From Diacronema lutheri (Eukaryota; Haptophyta; Pavlovophyceae; Pavlovales; Pavlovaceae), in contig JAGTXO010000005.1 of assembly GCA_019448385.1 (NCBI GenBank), forward strand, positions 1,302,001-1,366,000: a stretch of 64,000 bases of DNA. The letters run 5' to 3'. Shown piece after piece: positions 18,583-29,367 of the stretch (position 1 is the stretch's first letter; each line of letters begins with the position of its first letter). A program made the translations under genes and the position numbers. The notes beneath the pieces were generated by a model, which was not told the DNA's origin, searched no databases, and saw nothing but the letters and a program-made list of their open reading frames with translations.

Positions 18583-21153
18583 ATGCTGTGGCTCGCCGTG
18601 CTCGGCCTCGCGGTGGATCCGGCCGGCGCGCGCTCTGTGGCGCGCGGCAGGGCGGCGTGGCCCGCGCGGCGCGCGGCCGTACGCGCCGCCCTTAGCGTGC
18701 CGCCCGAGCTCGGCGCGGCGTATGCGCAGGCGGCGGCGAGCGGCTCGACGCTGTGGCGCGAGCTGCTGCAGACGCGCGTCGGGACGCCAAACCTGGCCGA
18801 CATGTTGCTGCCCGCGCCGCAGCTGCCGGTGTTCGCGCAGCTCGGCCCGGCGGTCTCCGGCGCGATCGCCGCGCTTGGCTTTGCCGCCGTCAGCCTTGTG
18901 CTGCTCGCCGACACGCGGCTCGAGACCCCGTACCCATCCGGTCGGTACGACGCAAAGGAGGCGGACCTCTACTTTGCGGAGCGGCCGGGCGCGCTACTCG
19001 TGCGTTCGCTCGACCTGCTCCGCCTCGGCCTGCGCTTTGGCATCGCGCTCTTCATTGACTGGCGCTTCGACGCCCTCGAGAGGAACGAGAAGCAGCGTGC
19101 GACGGAGCTGGTCGTGCTGCTCACGCGGTGCGGCGCAACGTTCATCAAGATTGGCCAGGCCCTCTCGATCCGGAGCGACCTGCTCGCGCCAGCGTACATC
19201 GCGGCGCTGTCGCAGCTGCAGGACCGCGTGCCCCCTTTTTCCAACGAGGTCGCCTTCGACATGATCCGCGCCGAGCTCGGCCTGCCCGCGCCGCCGCCGG
19301 GCGCGAGCTCAGCGGAGGTGCCGTCTGCTTTCTCGTCCCTCTCCGCTCAGCCCGTCGCGGCCGCGAGTCTCGGGCAGGTGTACCGCGGCACGGTGCGCGA
19401 GACGGGGGTTGAGGTGGCGGTCAAGGTGCAGCGCCCCGGCGTCCTCGAGGCGATCGCGATGGACATGTACCTGATCCGTGGCGCCGCGGGCCTCGCGAAG
19501 CGCGTCTTCCCGTGGATCAACACCGACCTCGTCGGTGCGGTCGACGAGTGGGGGCTGCGTTTCGTCGATGAGCTGGATTACGAGATGGAGGCGCAAGCGG
19601 CGATGTCCTTCCGTGACGAGATTGGCAAGACGCCGCTCGCCAGCGTCGTCTGCGCGCCGCTGCCCGTGCTGCCGCTCTCGTCGCGCCGCGTGCTGACCGC
19701 CGAGTGGGTGAACGGTGTGCGGCTGGACAATGCACAAAACACAAAAGGGGACATTGGCAGGCTGTGCGCGGTGGCGCTCACGGCATACTTGACGATGCTC
19801 CTCGAGACCGGCGTGCTGCACTGCGACGCTCATCCGGGCAACCTGCTGCGCACAGACGATGGCCGACTGTGCATCCTCGACTGGGGCCTCGTGACCGCTG
19901 TCGATGGCGAGCTGCAGATCTCCTTCCTCGAGCACATCGCGCACCTCACCTCGCGCGACTACGACGCAATCCCGGCGGACCTTGTGCGCCTCGGCTTCGT
20001 GCCCGCGGGCAAGGAGGACGCGATTGCGCAGGCGGGCGTCGCGCAGGTCCTCGCGCAGCTCTACGAGCAGCTCGCGGGCGGCGGCGGCGCCAAGAAGATC
20101 GACGTGGGCGAGGTGGGACGCACGCTCACGGGGCTGACGCAGTCGTACGGCAACCTGTTCCAGATCCCGCCCTACTTCCTCTACATCCTGCGCGCCTTCA
20201 CCGTCCTCGAGGGCATCGGACTGCAGAACGACCCGGACTATTCGATCATCGATGCGTGCCTCCCGTACATCACGCGCAGGCTCGTCACCGACCAGTCGCC
20301 GCGCTCGCGCGCGGCGCTGCGCTCCTTCGTCTCGTCGCAGGCGGCGAGCGGCGCGGGCAGGCAGATTGACACGCGCCGCGCGCAGCAGCTCGTCGGCGGG
20401 CTGAGCGGTTATGCGTCCGCGACGCGCGGCGTGAATGCGTCGGGCACGAGCGAGGAGGAGGACGCGGTCGCGATCGGCGCGCGGCTGCTCCTCGACGAGC
20501 GTGGCAACCCGGTGCAGGCGCTCCTCCTCGAGGAGGCCGCGCGCGTCGTGGACGCCGTGCTGCGCGACTACGCCGGCACCGTCTCGTCGATGCTCGAGCG
20601 CGCCGGACCCGCCGCGCGCGCGCTCGACCCGCTCGGCGCGTGGGGCGTCGCCAAGCGGATGCTCGCGAAGGAGGAGGAGGACGAGGAGGTGCTGCGCACC
20701 GTGCGCTCGCTGCTGCTCGGCGCCGCGCCGCCGCAGGCCGGCGCGCCGGCGCGCGCACTGCCTGGCGCGCAGCCCGCAGGCGCGCTCGCGACCGCCGGCC
20801 GGCTTGTCGACGGTTCGGAGCCTCCGCGCGCGCCCACCCCAGCCGCGCTGCGCGCCGCGCTCGACGAGATCGACCCCGAGCTGCGGCGCAAGCTCGCGCG
20901 CCACGTGTGGGAGCAGCGCGCCGGCGCGCCGGCGCTCGCCACGCGGCTCGCCGCGCGCATGCTGCTGCGTGCCTCGGAGCGGCTCGGCCGGCTGAGCGCA
21001 CCCGGCGTGGCCGACGGGCAGGTGCGCGACGAGGTCTTCATCGCGATCGCCTCGGTCGGCAAGGCGGCGACCACGCTCACCGCCGCGCAGCTCGATGCGC
21101 TCGGCCGCCCCGCGAATTCGGAGCACGCGCCGGACGAGCGCGCGCAACGCTGA
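18583..21153 (+). CDS. Second ABC1 atypical kinase (ABC1K paralogue)
   Basis: An intronless 856-residue ABC1/UbiB kinase. The N-terminus MLWLAVLGLAVDPAGARS is signal-like, followed by a basic stretch, again consistent with plastid import. Motifs: FIKIGQALSIRSDLL (about residue 186), AAASLGQVYRG, VAVKVQRP (about 276), DELDYEMEA (ExD), LHCDAHPGNLL (about 413) and LDWGLV. The core aligns block for block with the ABC1K at 8942-11914, including the tail segments FQIPPYFLYILRAFTVLEGI and DYSIIDACLPYITRRL. The other copy has an intron and a longer tail. The role is probably regulation of plastid quinone or tocopherol metabolism; the substrate cannot be read from sequence. Confidence 0.88.
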   Translation: MLWLAVLGLAVDPAGARSVARGRAAWPARRAAVRAALSVPPELGAAYAQAAASGSTLWRELLQTRVGTPNLADMLLPAPQLPVFAQLGPAVSGAIAALGFAAVSLVLLADTRLETPYPSGRYDAKEADLYFAERPGALLVRSLDLLRLGLRFGIALFIDWRFDALERNEKQRATELVVLLTRCGATFIKIGQALSIRSDLLAPAYIAALSQLQDRVPPFSNEVAFDMIRAELGLPAPPPGASSAEVPSAFSSLSAQPVAAASLGQVYRGTVRETGVEVAVKVQRPGVLEAIAMDMYLIRGAAGLAKRVFPWINTDLVGAVDEWGLRFVDELDYEMEAQAAMSFRDEIGKTPLASVVCAPLPVLPLSSRRVLTAEWVNGVRLDNAQNTKGDIGRLCAVALTAYLTMLLETGVLHCDAHPGNLLRTDDGRLCILDWGLVTAVDGELQISFLEHIAHLTSRDYDAIPADLVRLGFVPAGKEDAIAQAGVAQVLAQLYEQLAGGGGAKKIDVGEVGRTLTGLTQSYGNLFQIPPYFLYILRAFTVLEGIGLQNDPDYSIIDACLPYITRRLVTDQSPRSRAALRSFVSSQAASGAGRQIDTRRAQQLVGGLSGYASATRGVNASGTSEEEDAVAIGARLLLDERGNPVQALLLEEAARVVDAVLRDYAGTVSSMLERAGPAARALDPLGAWGVAKRMLAKEEEDEEVLRTVRSLLLGAAPPQAGAPARALPGAQPAGALATAGRLVDGSEPPRAPTPAALRAALDEIDPELRRKLARHVWEQRAGAPALATRLAARMLLRASERLGRLSAPGVADGQVRDEVFIAIASVGKAATTLTAAQLDALGRPANSEHAPDERAQR

Positions 21154-21205
21154 CCGCCCCGCGCCACGGCTCGAGTGTCGTAGACGCGGCGCGCCATGGC
21201 GTGTC

Positions 21206-21317
21206 TATTATGAAATTGAGACGGAAAATGAATTTGAGACGGAAAATGAGTGTACAAGGTGTGAGGCGGGGCAGGCCAGGCCAGGGGGGAAGGGGGGGGG
21301 GGGGGGGGGGGGGGGGG
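21206..21317. repeat. Tandem 17-18 bp repeat and 26-base G run
   Basis: AATTGAGACGGAAAATG is followed at once by AATTTGAGACGGAAAATG (21213-21248), then a purine-rich stretch ends in an uninterrupted G run at about 21292-21317. This is the 3' intergenic space between convergent ABC1K (plus) and RING (minus) genes; a G run this long can form quadruplexes and hinder polymerases. No other feature is seen in 21154-21451. Confidence 0.8.
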
Positions 21318-21451
21318 CGGTGTAAAAGCTAAGCAGCTCCATCGCCATTTTGAGCCGTTGCTCTTGCGCGCCGCCTCACGCCGCCCGTCGCACGCGCGCG
21401 CAATGCGGTGCCTGCCCGCGCGAAGCACGGGTGCACACGGCCGCGCCCTGC

Positions 21452-22939
21452 TCAGAGACGCCAGCGCGGCTTGCTCTGCGGAGGCGCGGCCGAATGGTCG
21501 GTGTGCGACGAGAAGCTGCTCGCGCTGTTGCTCCCCTCCCCGCACGCCGGCAGTTCGCTCCCGCCGGCGCCGCTGCTTGGCTCGGCATTGGCGGGCGCCG
21601 CCGCGGCGCCCGTCGATGCTGCGGCGGAGCGCTCGCCATGCTGAACGACGACGACGTGCTCGAGGCGCGCAGTGTGCGAGCCGCGCGGAGACCGCGCGCC
21701 CGACGAGCACTGTGGCCGCTCGTCGACCGAGCAGGCGGTGGCGGACGAGCTGACGTCCGCCTCGTCCTCTGCGCCCGTCAGCGCGTCGCACGCGGGCGCG
21801 GCGTCGAGCTCGCGCGAGGCGATCGTGCGCGCCGTCGCGGCGAGGCTCTGCGGGCGTGCGCTCTCCGCGTCCGCCGGGTCGGCCGCGTCGACTGAGAGCG
21901 GATCCTGCCGCGCGCCAGGGGCGGGGCCCTCCTCGGACGGCGTGTCGGTCGAGAGGAGCGTGTCCATCTTGCACATCGGGCAGCGCCGCACGGCCGCCTT
22001 GGTGTATCGAAACCAGTGGTCGACGCAATGGCGGTGGAAGACGTGGCCGCATGGCAGCATCGACAGCTGCTGCTCTGCGCCGAGTTCGTCAATGCACACC
22101 GGGCACGACTCGGTCTGCACGCTCGTGAGCTGCTCGGCTGTCAGCTCGAGCTCGAGCAGCGAGCCGTGTCGGCAGCGCGCGATCGCCGCGTCCGCTTCCG
22201 CCTCGTCCTTGAGCTCATCCGCGCGCAGCGTGCGCTTGTGCGCCTCCATGTCGCTCCGCAGCCGGTGCTGGCAGAAGAACCAGCTCCAGTACTGCGAGCG
22301 CGTGCGCGGCTCCATGCCGTGCCGGTGCGTGTACGTGACGAGCCACGACGAGCGCGTGAGCGCACCTACGCAGCCGACGATCATCAGGCAGACGATGAGC
22401 GTCGATGCGATCCCATGCGGCGTGTCGAAGCCAATGATCGAGCGACCCTCCGCGTACGAGTAGAGGAAGGCCAACTTGAAGGGCACGCCAGGCTCGGTCT
22501 CGAGCGAAGTGGACACGGTCTCATCGTAGTAAGTCGTCCATGTCCCCACGCCCACCCGTTGGATCTGCTGGACGGTTCGATACCGCCGACCGTAGAAGGC
22601 CATCATCGTCAGCATCGGCCTCGCGCTCTCCGCATTGTCCGCGCGCGTGAAGTTGACGTGGAACGAGACGCGCGACGAGGTGTCAGACGCGCCCGAGCGC
22701 TCGGGCGTCATCACCCACGTGTGGTTGCTCGTGCAGCACGCGTCACACTCGAGCTCGATCGGTCGCGGCGTGGTTGTCGCGACGATCGAGATGACGCACG
22801 ACGGTTGCCGGTTCATCGTGTCCGTCGCGATGCGGCCGCCCGGGCACGTGTATGCGCCGTGGCATCCGTCGCCGGGCGTGGCCGCCCCACGCGCCGCGAG
22901 GAGCGCCACAGCCGCGAGGATTCCTCGCGTTGATTGCAT
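21452..22939 (-). CDS. Membrane-anchored RING-H2 E3 ubiquitin ligase
   Basis: Intronless, 495 residues from ATG 22939 (MQSTRGILAAVALLAARGAA), which gives a signal peptide; an in-frame Met lies 34 codons upstream but would bury it. Residues 20-170 look lumenal, with a CDACC cluster and N-glycosylation sites (NHT, NFT). One transmembrane helix lies at about 174-196 (IASTLIVCLMIVGCVGALT). The RING-H2 at about 277-322 reads CPVCIDEL, then MLPCGHVFHRHCVDHW, then RRCPMC, a complete C3H2C3 set. The C-terminal 170 residues are low complexity. The architecture (signal, lumenal domain, TM, cytosolic RING) resembles PA-TM-RING or ATL-type ligases, though I do not recognise the lumenal domain. Confidence 0.82.
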   Translation of the reverse strand: MQSTRGILAAVALLAARGAATPGDGCHGAYTCPGGRIATDTMNRQPSCVISIVATTTPRPIELECDACCTSNHTWVMTPERSGASDTSSRVSFHVNFTRADNAESARPMLTMMAFYGRRYRTVQQIQRVGVGTWTTYYDETVSTSLETEPGVPFKLAFLYSYAEGRSIIGFDTPHGIASTLIVCLMIVGCVGALTRSSWLVTYTHRHGMEPRTRSQYWSWFFCQHRLRSDMEAHKRTLRADELKDEAEADAAIARCRHGSLLELELTAEQLTSVQTESCPVCIDELGAEQQLSMLPCGHVFHRHCVDHWFRYTKAAVRRCPMCKMDTLLSTDTPSEEGPAPGARQDPLSVDAADPADAESARPQSLAATARTIASRELDAAPACDALTGAEDEADVSSSATACSVDERPQCSSGARSPRGSHTARLEHVVVVQHGERSAAASTGAAAAPANAEPSSGAGGSELPACGEGSNSASSFSSHTDHSAAPPQSKPRWRL

Positions 22940-23274
22940 CGGCCCTGCGGTTAGTCTGCGGGGGGCGCCCCGCTCCTTCGAACGCGCGGTCTTCCTGACC
23001 TCTTCCTGGGTCGCGAAAATAATAATATGAATATCCCTCATATGAAATTTTAGAATGTCGAAAATTCAAAATTGGACTGGGCCCAACCGCCGACGCAAGT
23101 CACCGGAACTTGGGGTGACGTCACACGCGGTGACACGCGCTGAACAGACGCGCATTCGAACTGGCGCGGTGTGTGTGCGCCACGTCTTGGCCTTGCCGCC
23201 ACTCCGCCTCGCCGCGCGGGCAGTGCGCGCGCGGAGCGCGCGGTCGCGCGGCGCGCGCCGCCGGCCTGAAACGC
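22940..23274. promoter_or_regulatory. Upstream region of RING gene with AT-rich island and CRE-like palindrome
   Basis: About 335 bases between the RING start and the MIC60 stop, both on the minus strand. An AT-rich island (23018-23073, with AATAATAATATGAATATCC and GAAATTTTAGAATGTCGAAA) lies 80-130 bases upstream of the RING start. TGACGTCA, a perfect CRE/ATF-type site, is at 23116-23123. Factor use is inference. Confidence 0.4.
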
Positions 23275-24818
23275 TCACGCGAGCGCGCACGCGAGCGTCG
23301 TCACGTGCGCGCGCACGAGCGTGACGGCCTGCTCAAGGGCGACGCGCTGCGAGGCCGCCTCAACCCAGTCGGACGTGACGGTGCGCGGAAGGCCGCGCAA
23401 AGTCTGCAGCTCCTGCACCGCCTGCACGCGCGCGGTCGCGCGCGGCGCGGTCGCGCGCACGCACGCGCGCGCGACTCAGCGGCGCGCGGCGAGTCGCCCC
23501 GGCGCGGCGCGGCCGTGCGCACCGGCTGGAGCTGCTCGCGTGCGACGTAGTAATGCGCGCGCGATATGACGGCGGCCGCGTCGACGGGCGGCACGAGACC
23601 GCGCTCTTGGAAGGCGAGGAACGCGACAAGCGCACCGATCAGCTGTCCGGCGATGCCCGAACCCTCCGGCACGTAGGACGCAATCCGGCCGTGCGATGCG
23701 ACGCTCTCAAAACGCAACTGCAGCTCGCGGCACGTGGGCACACGGTCGGCGGCGAGCACGGCGGCGGGCAGGCTCGCGAGCGCCGCTTCGATCACCTCGT
23801 CGGCCGGCGCGGCGGCGCGCAGCGCGCCGAGCCGCACGCCGAGCGGAGCGTCCGTTGAGCGGCCGCCGAGCGCCTCCTCGAGCGCAAAGAGCGCGGCCGT
23901 CAGCCGATGGACGCCATGCGAGCGGCTCTTGTACTCAGCGTCGTACGAGTAGGCGCGGTCGAGCGCCTCGACCTGCGCGCGCAGCTCGGCGAGGCGGCCG
24001 AGCCGCTCCGACGACTCCGCGAGCCGCGCCTGCTCGTGCTCGGCCGCCTCGTTCTGACGGAGCACGTCGAGCCTCGCGGCGCAGTCGGCGTTCAACTCCT
24101 CCGCCTGCTGCGCGAGCGCGTGCTCGCGCAGCTGCGCGGCGCGGCGAGGCGCGCAGCGCAGCCGGGCGGGCGGCGGGCGCGGTGCGAGCGCGGCGGAAGG
24201 AGGCGCGTGAGCGCGGCACGCGCGGCGCGCGGCGGGACGCGGCGCGCGCGGCGCGCGGCCGAACGCACCTGCTCGAGCTCGGCTGTGAGCGCGCGCGCGG
24301 CCTGCGCGTGCTGCACGGCAAGGTGGTCGGCCTGCTCACCCAGCTTGTCCGCGGCGACCGCCTCCCACACCTTCTCCTGCGCCTGCAGCAGCCGGAGCAG
24401 CTTCAGCGAGTCCTCCTCCTCCTGCCTCTGCACGGCCGCCTGGACGCGCGCCGCATCCGCGTCGGCCTGCGCTGCGACGGCCGCGCGGCCGCGTAGCGCT
24501 TCGAGCTCGGCGGAGGCGGCCGAGAGGCGCTCCTTGAGCGCGTCGACGAGCTGGCGGGTGCCCGTCTCGAGCAGCGCGGCTGCGCAGCGGAGGGTCCGGC
24601 GCGCGCGCGCGCGTGTCACACGCGGCGCGCGGGCGCGGCGCGCGGGCGCGGCGCGCGGGCGCGGCGCGCGGGCGCGGCGCGCGCGTCTTACGGTCCCTAG
24701 CGGCGGCAGGCTCGGCGTGCGCCAATGTTAGCAGCGCGCCGCCGCCGAAGAGTGCGCCAACCGGCAGCGCGACCCCCGCGGCTGAGCGCGCGAGCCGCGC
24801 GGCTCTCTGCCACGCCAT
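23275..24818 (-). CDS. MIC60: MIC60/mitofilin, MICOS core subunit
   Basis: Four exons, 24818-24692, 24579-24269, 24131-23523 and 23421-23275, give 397 residues. Introns are 112 bases (GTAAGA to GCGCAG, phase 1), 137 (GTGCGT to GCGCAG) and 101 (GTGCGC to GTGCAG), all in phase. MIC60 shapes crista junctions at the mitochondrial inner membrane. The start MAWQRAARLARSAAGVALPV is a presequence followed by a membrane segment (GALFGGGALLTLA). Exon 2 is a Glu/Ala coiled coil. Exons 3-4 carry the mitofilin signature: SRSHGVHRLTAALFALEEAL, VASHGRIASYVPEGSGIAGQ, and AVQELQTLRGLPRTVTSDWV at the C-terminus. It is shorter than yeast (540) or human (758) because the linker is short. It shares an 81-base upstream region with the kinase gene. 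Confidence 0.9.
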
Positions 24819-24899
24819 CACACGCACTAGGCGCAAGGCGTGCGAATTGCCCCCGTCCCTTTGCCCTCTGCGGTCACCCGGGCCGTGCACCCGCGCGTC
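24819..24899. promoter_or_regulatory. 81-bp divergent promoter, MIC60 / NAK kinase
   Basis: The two ATGs (24818 minus, 24900 plus) are 81 bases apart, so both promoters and leaders lie here. There is no TATA-like or AT-rich element, only GC-rich sequence with a pyrimidine stretch (CCCCCGTCCCTTTGCCCTC). The shared space could make the pair co-expressed, but that is inference. Confidence 0.45.
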
Positions 24900-27320
24900 A
24901 TGCCGACGCGCGCGGGGACGCCGCAGCGGCTGCGCGGACTGGGCGCGGGGCTTGGCGAGCGCGTGGTGGCAGCCTCGCGCTCGGTAGGCAAGACAAGCCG
25001 CGCGCTCGCCTCGAAGGTGCGCAACTCCTCGCGCCCGCAGATCGTGTGCGACGAGGTGGACGCCGACGGCGTCGTGCGCGCGCGCACGTTCACGCTGCAC
25101 AAGATGATCGGCGGGGGCGCCTACTCGTGCGTCTTCAAGGCGTGCGAGCGGCAACCTGACGGCCGCGCACACGATTACGCCGTCAAGAGAGTGCGCGCGC
25201 AGGATACGGAGGCGCGCCGGCGTGTAAGGGGCGAGATCGAGCTCATGCGCCGGCTGCCGCCGCACCCAAACATCCTCCACATGACGGCCTGCTCGGTGGA
25301 CGAGGCGGGCTATGGAATGGTCGCATACCTCGTCCTTGAGATGTGCCGCTGCGGCTCCGTCGCGCAGTACCTCATCTCGCGCGACGGCGAGCCGCTCGAC
25401 TTGCCGCAGGTCTACAAGCTGCTCTTCGACATGGCGCATGCGCTCGCGCACCTGCATGCGCAGCACCCGCCGATCGCGCACCGCGACTTCAAGCTGGAGA
25501 ACATGCTGATTGCGTCGGACGGCTTCGCCAAGCTGTGCGACTTTGGCTCGGCCACCTGCCGCGCGCGGGCCTACACGGGGACGAGGGAGAGGGAGGATGC
25601 CGAGGAGGAATTTCACCGCATGTCCACCGCGCAGTACAGGCCGCCGGAGATGTTTGACCTGCACCGCGGGCACGTCGTGAGCGAGAAGGCGGACGTGTGG
25701 GCGCTTGGTGCGTTCGCATGCCACCGGCCCGCGCGCCCGCGTCCCGCCGACGCGCCGCCGCTGACGGCGCGCGCCGCGCGCGCCGGCCGCAGGCATCGCC
25801 TTCTTCAAGCTCGTATGCAACCGTGACGCGTGCGCGCCAGGCGAGGAGAGGCTCAGTGCGCTCAACGGGACGTGGCGCCAGCGCATCCCCGACGGGCAGC
25901 CCGGCGCGATCAACCGCGCGCGGCTGCGCACACCCGACCCGCTTTCAACGCGTCTCCTCGAGATGCTGCTCACCGAGACGCCCCAAAGCAGGCCGTCAGT
26001 GGCTGAGCTGCTGCAGTGGCTGAGTGCGCAGCCTGCGCGGCCAGGCGTCATGCCCGCTGGCGGGTCCACCGTCTCGCCCGTTGGCGAGTCGTACCGGCCG
26101 GGCCGGCTGTGGGTAAGCGTGCGTGGCGCGCGCGGCCTGCTGTGCAAGGGCGTTGTAACGAGCTCACCGATCTGCTATGCGCGCGTCGTGAGTGAGGGGA
26201 TGGCACGCGAGACGGTGGACGCGACGGGGCCTGCACCCGTGTGGGACGGGCGCTTCGCCTTCATCACGCACTCTCTCTCGCGCGTGCACGTCTCCATCTG
26301 GCAGCGGCAACCGGCGGGCCTTGCGCACGAGTTCTTAGGGCAGAGCGTGCCGCGCGTCGCCGCGCTGCTGCGCGAGCAGGGCGCGAACGGCGCGGCGGGC
26401 TGGCTGGCGCTCGATCAGCGGTCGGACAAGTCGCACGTTGCCGGTAGCGTGCACGTCAAGCTCGAGTTCGAGCCGCTCACGCCCAGCCGCGACGACTGGG
26501 CTACGTGGAGTGCCATGATGGACAATGGCGGCCATGGAGGAACGTGCCACGCGCCGCGCCGCGACGAGCCGGCCGGTGGCGAGCGCGACGGCGGCGGCGG
26601 CACGTGGCACGGCACTGCCAACGGAGCGGCGCAGCTCGGCGTCGCGGCCGCGCCGTCTGCACGCGCGCATGCGCCGCCGCCCGCCGCGTCGGGCGCGCGC
26701 GCGCAGGGCGCGGGCGGCGCCGGTTATTTTGGGGCGGCAGACGGCGCTGACGGAACGCTCGACGGGCACGCGGCCGAGCGGCCGAGCGCGCCGGGTGCGC
26801 CGGCGCTCACTCTGATCGACCTGCACGACGGTAGCACTCCACCCAGTGTGACGCGCGCGCCTCACCCGGCCGTCGACGCGCGCGCGCGCGCGCCTCCGCG
26901 CGGCCGGCCTCTTGTGGCAACCCACGCGGTGGCTGTGACCGGCGCGGCAGCGGGTTTCGGCACGCGCGGCGGCTTCGCCGGCGCGCGGCCAGCAGCGCAG
27001 CCGCTCGTCGAGCCCGCGAGCCTTGGCGCAAGTGGCGCAGCGGGCGGGTGGCAAGGCGCAGCCGCGGGCGCCAGCGGTTTCGGCCCGTTCGGTTTCGACC
27101 CGTTCGGGCTGGGCGCGTTCGGCGACGACGACGACGACGACGACGACGAAGACGATGTGCGCGGGTCGACTGAGCTCATCTCGTGGCAGGTGCGCGCGCG
27201 TCGTGCGCGCGCGTGCGCCCGCGCGCACCATCGCCCGCGCCCGTGCCCGTGCGCCCCCCCCCCCCCCCCTTCCCTCCCCTCCCTTTCTGAACGAGCTGCG
27301 CCGCGGGCGCGCGCGCAGGA

Positions 27321-27358
<38 letters not shown>

Positions 27359-28287
27359 GCGCTCCGACGCTCGCGGCGCACGCGCGGCAGGCGGCAGGGT
27401 TTGGCGCACGCGGCGATCCGGCATGGGGCGCGCCGCAGCTGCTGCAGCAGCAGCCGGCTGCCATGCACTTCGCGCGTCCGGCGAGCGGCGGGAGCAGCCG
27501 AGCGGGACCATTCTTGCCATCGTTATCGCCATCGCCCTACGGCAGCTGCGCGCAGCAGCCGTCCGCGTGTGCATCGAGCAGCCTCGCAGGCAGCTGTGCG
27601 CGCGGCGGCGCAGCGGACGGCGGCTGCGGCGGCGGCGCGCCGACTTTGGATCGACCTTTCGCGCCGACTTTAGATTTATTCGACCTTGTCGCAGATCCGC
27701 TCGCCCGGCCACCCGCGCTGCCGCCGTCGCTGCACGAGCGCGAGGCGGAGAAGGCGGCGGTGGATTGGCACGCACCGCTGCCCCCGGCCAGCTTTCAATC
27801 CGGCGACGCGCCGCCAGCCCGCCCCTCTCTCCCAGCCGACCTGCTCGGCATGGACGACCTGCTGCTCGACGATGTGCAGCCTGCGCGGCCGCAGCCGCAG
27901 CCGCAGCCGCAGACGCGCATCTCGTCGCCGCCGCGCTCGGTGCAAAGCGCGATGCTCGACGCCTTCGCGCCGCCCATGCTCCCCACGCAGCAGCAGCCGC
28001 CCATGCTCCCCACGCAGCAGCAGCCGCCCATGCTGCCCACGCAGCAGCAGCCGCCCATGCTCCCCACGCAGCAGCAGCCGCCCATGCTGCCCACGCAGCA
28101 GCAGCCGCCGCTGGTGCCCAACGGCGGCGCGTGGGCGTCGCCCGCGCAGCCGGCGCCGGCGCTGGCCGGCAGCGCGCCGCCGCTGCCGCTTGGTGCGCAG
28201 TGGCAGGCGCCGGTGCTTCGACCGCAGCCGGCGCGCGCCCAACCCGCCGCCGAGCCCCTGCGCGGCCCGGGCACGTTCTGGAGCTAG
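24900..28287 (+). CDS. NAK-family (AAK1/GAK-like) Ser/Thr kinase with C2-like domain and clathrin-adaptor motifs
   Basis: Exons 24900-25707, 25793-27189 and 27319-28287 (1,057 residues); introns 85 bases (GTGCGT to CCGCAG, phase 1) and 129 bases (GTGCGC to GCGCAG, with a poly-C tract). NAK kinases phosphorylate clathrin adaptors. Kinase motifs: MIGGGAYSCVF, YAVKRV, HRDFKLENML, the family hallmark CDFGSAT, then QYRPPEMFDLHRG and SEKADVWALG. Residues about 370-495 resemble a C2 domain (LWVSVRGARGLLCKG, PVWDGRFAFI). The disordered tail has DPF (GFDPFGLGAF) and clathrin-box-like DLFDLVADP and LLGMDDLLLDD motifs, and five PPMLPTQQQ repeats, supporting a role in endocytosis. The open frame extends 20 codons upstream to a GTG, but the first ATG is at 24900. 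Confidence 0.85.
27970..28104 (+). repeat. Five tandem 27-bp coding repeats (PPMLPTQQQ)
   Basis: Five in-frame copies of a 27-base unit encode Pro-Pro-Met-Leu-Pro-Thr-Gln-Gln-Gln in the tail of the NAK-like kinase. Copies differ only at one Leu codon third base, so the array is young or kept uniform by gene conversion. The next codons (PPLVPNGG) look like a decayed sixth unit. Confidence 0.9.
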
Positions 28288-28511
28288 TGGAGGGGGGGGG
28301 GGCGTCAAGGACGCGCATTTCAACTCGTCGCTGGACGTAGATGCACGGCGCGGGGGCGGGGCTTCGGCAACCAGGCCGAGCTGCCGCTGCACCGACGCCT
28401 TGACGAATCCGAGCGCGAGCAGCGACGACCTACGCAGTCCGTGCCACGCTCGGAAGGTCTTTCTTGCCTTGATCGCCCAAGCGGCCAAGGTCCAGTCACG
28501 ACTCACGAGCG

Positions 28512-29085
28512 ATGGAGGCCGATTTCGCGTACTTCGAGGGAGAAGCGATCGGCACGCCGATGGAGGTCGTCGAGCAGCCGCGCGCGCCGCGCGGCTGCGC
28601 GGAGGACGAAGACATGCCGCTGCTGCCGGATGACGTGTGCGACGCACTCCGAGGTGCGGGCGCGCCGCTGCTCCGACAAATCGTCTGCCCGGAGGTGTGG
28701 AGCACGCTCTTCACGGCGGACGAGCGCGAGCAGCTCGCGGCGCACCTCCCACTCACACCCGCAGCAACGGCTGACGTGCAGATGATCGGCCGGCTTGCGC
28801 GCAAGGGTGGCGACAGCTTCCACTTTGTCCATCCCTTTGAGCGCGTCATCGACCTCCTCAACTCGGGCGCGCTCTGCGAGGACGGCGCGCGTCGGCACGC
28901 CGCGGCGTTGCGCGTGGAGCGCGAGGCGCACCGCGAGCGAGTGCGCGCCTATCACGACGGCATGGTGGACGCGCTGCTCATGATACCTTCGACGTGGCTG
29001 CTGACTGCACGGCGGCCCTTGGTGCAGCTGCTCGCGCCCACGTTGCAGGCTAAGCTGCCGCCCGCGAAGCGCGCGCGCAAGGTGA

Positions 29086-29120
<35 letters not shown>

Positions 29121-29278
29121 TGCAGCGGCGGTTTCGGCGTGGCACCGCACGGGGGCACGATGGTGCAGCCCGTTGGCGGGGTGTCGCCGCTAGGCCTCGC
29201 TGCTGCCGCCCCATGCTCGCCAGTGGACGGCGCTTCGGCTGGCGCGAGCTGCAGCAACGGCAGCCTGGCGTGGCTGAC

Positions 29279-29334
<56 letters not shown>

Positions 29335-29335
29335 T

Positions 29336-29367
<32 letters not shown>

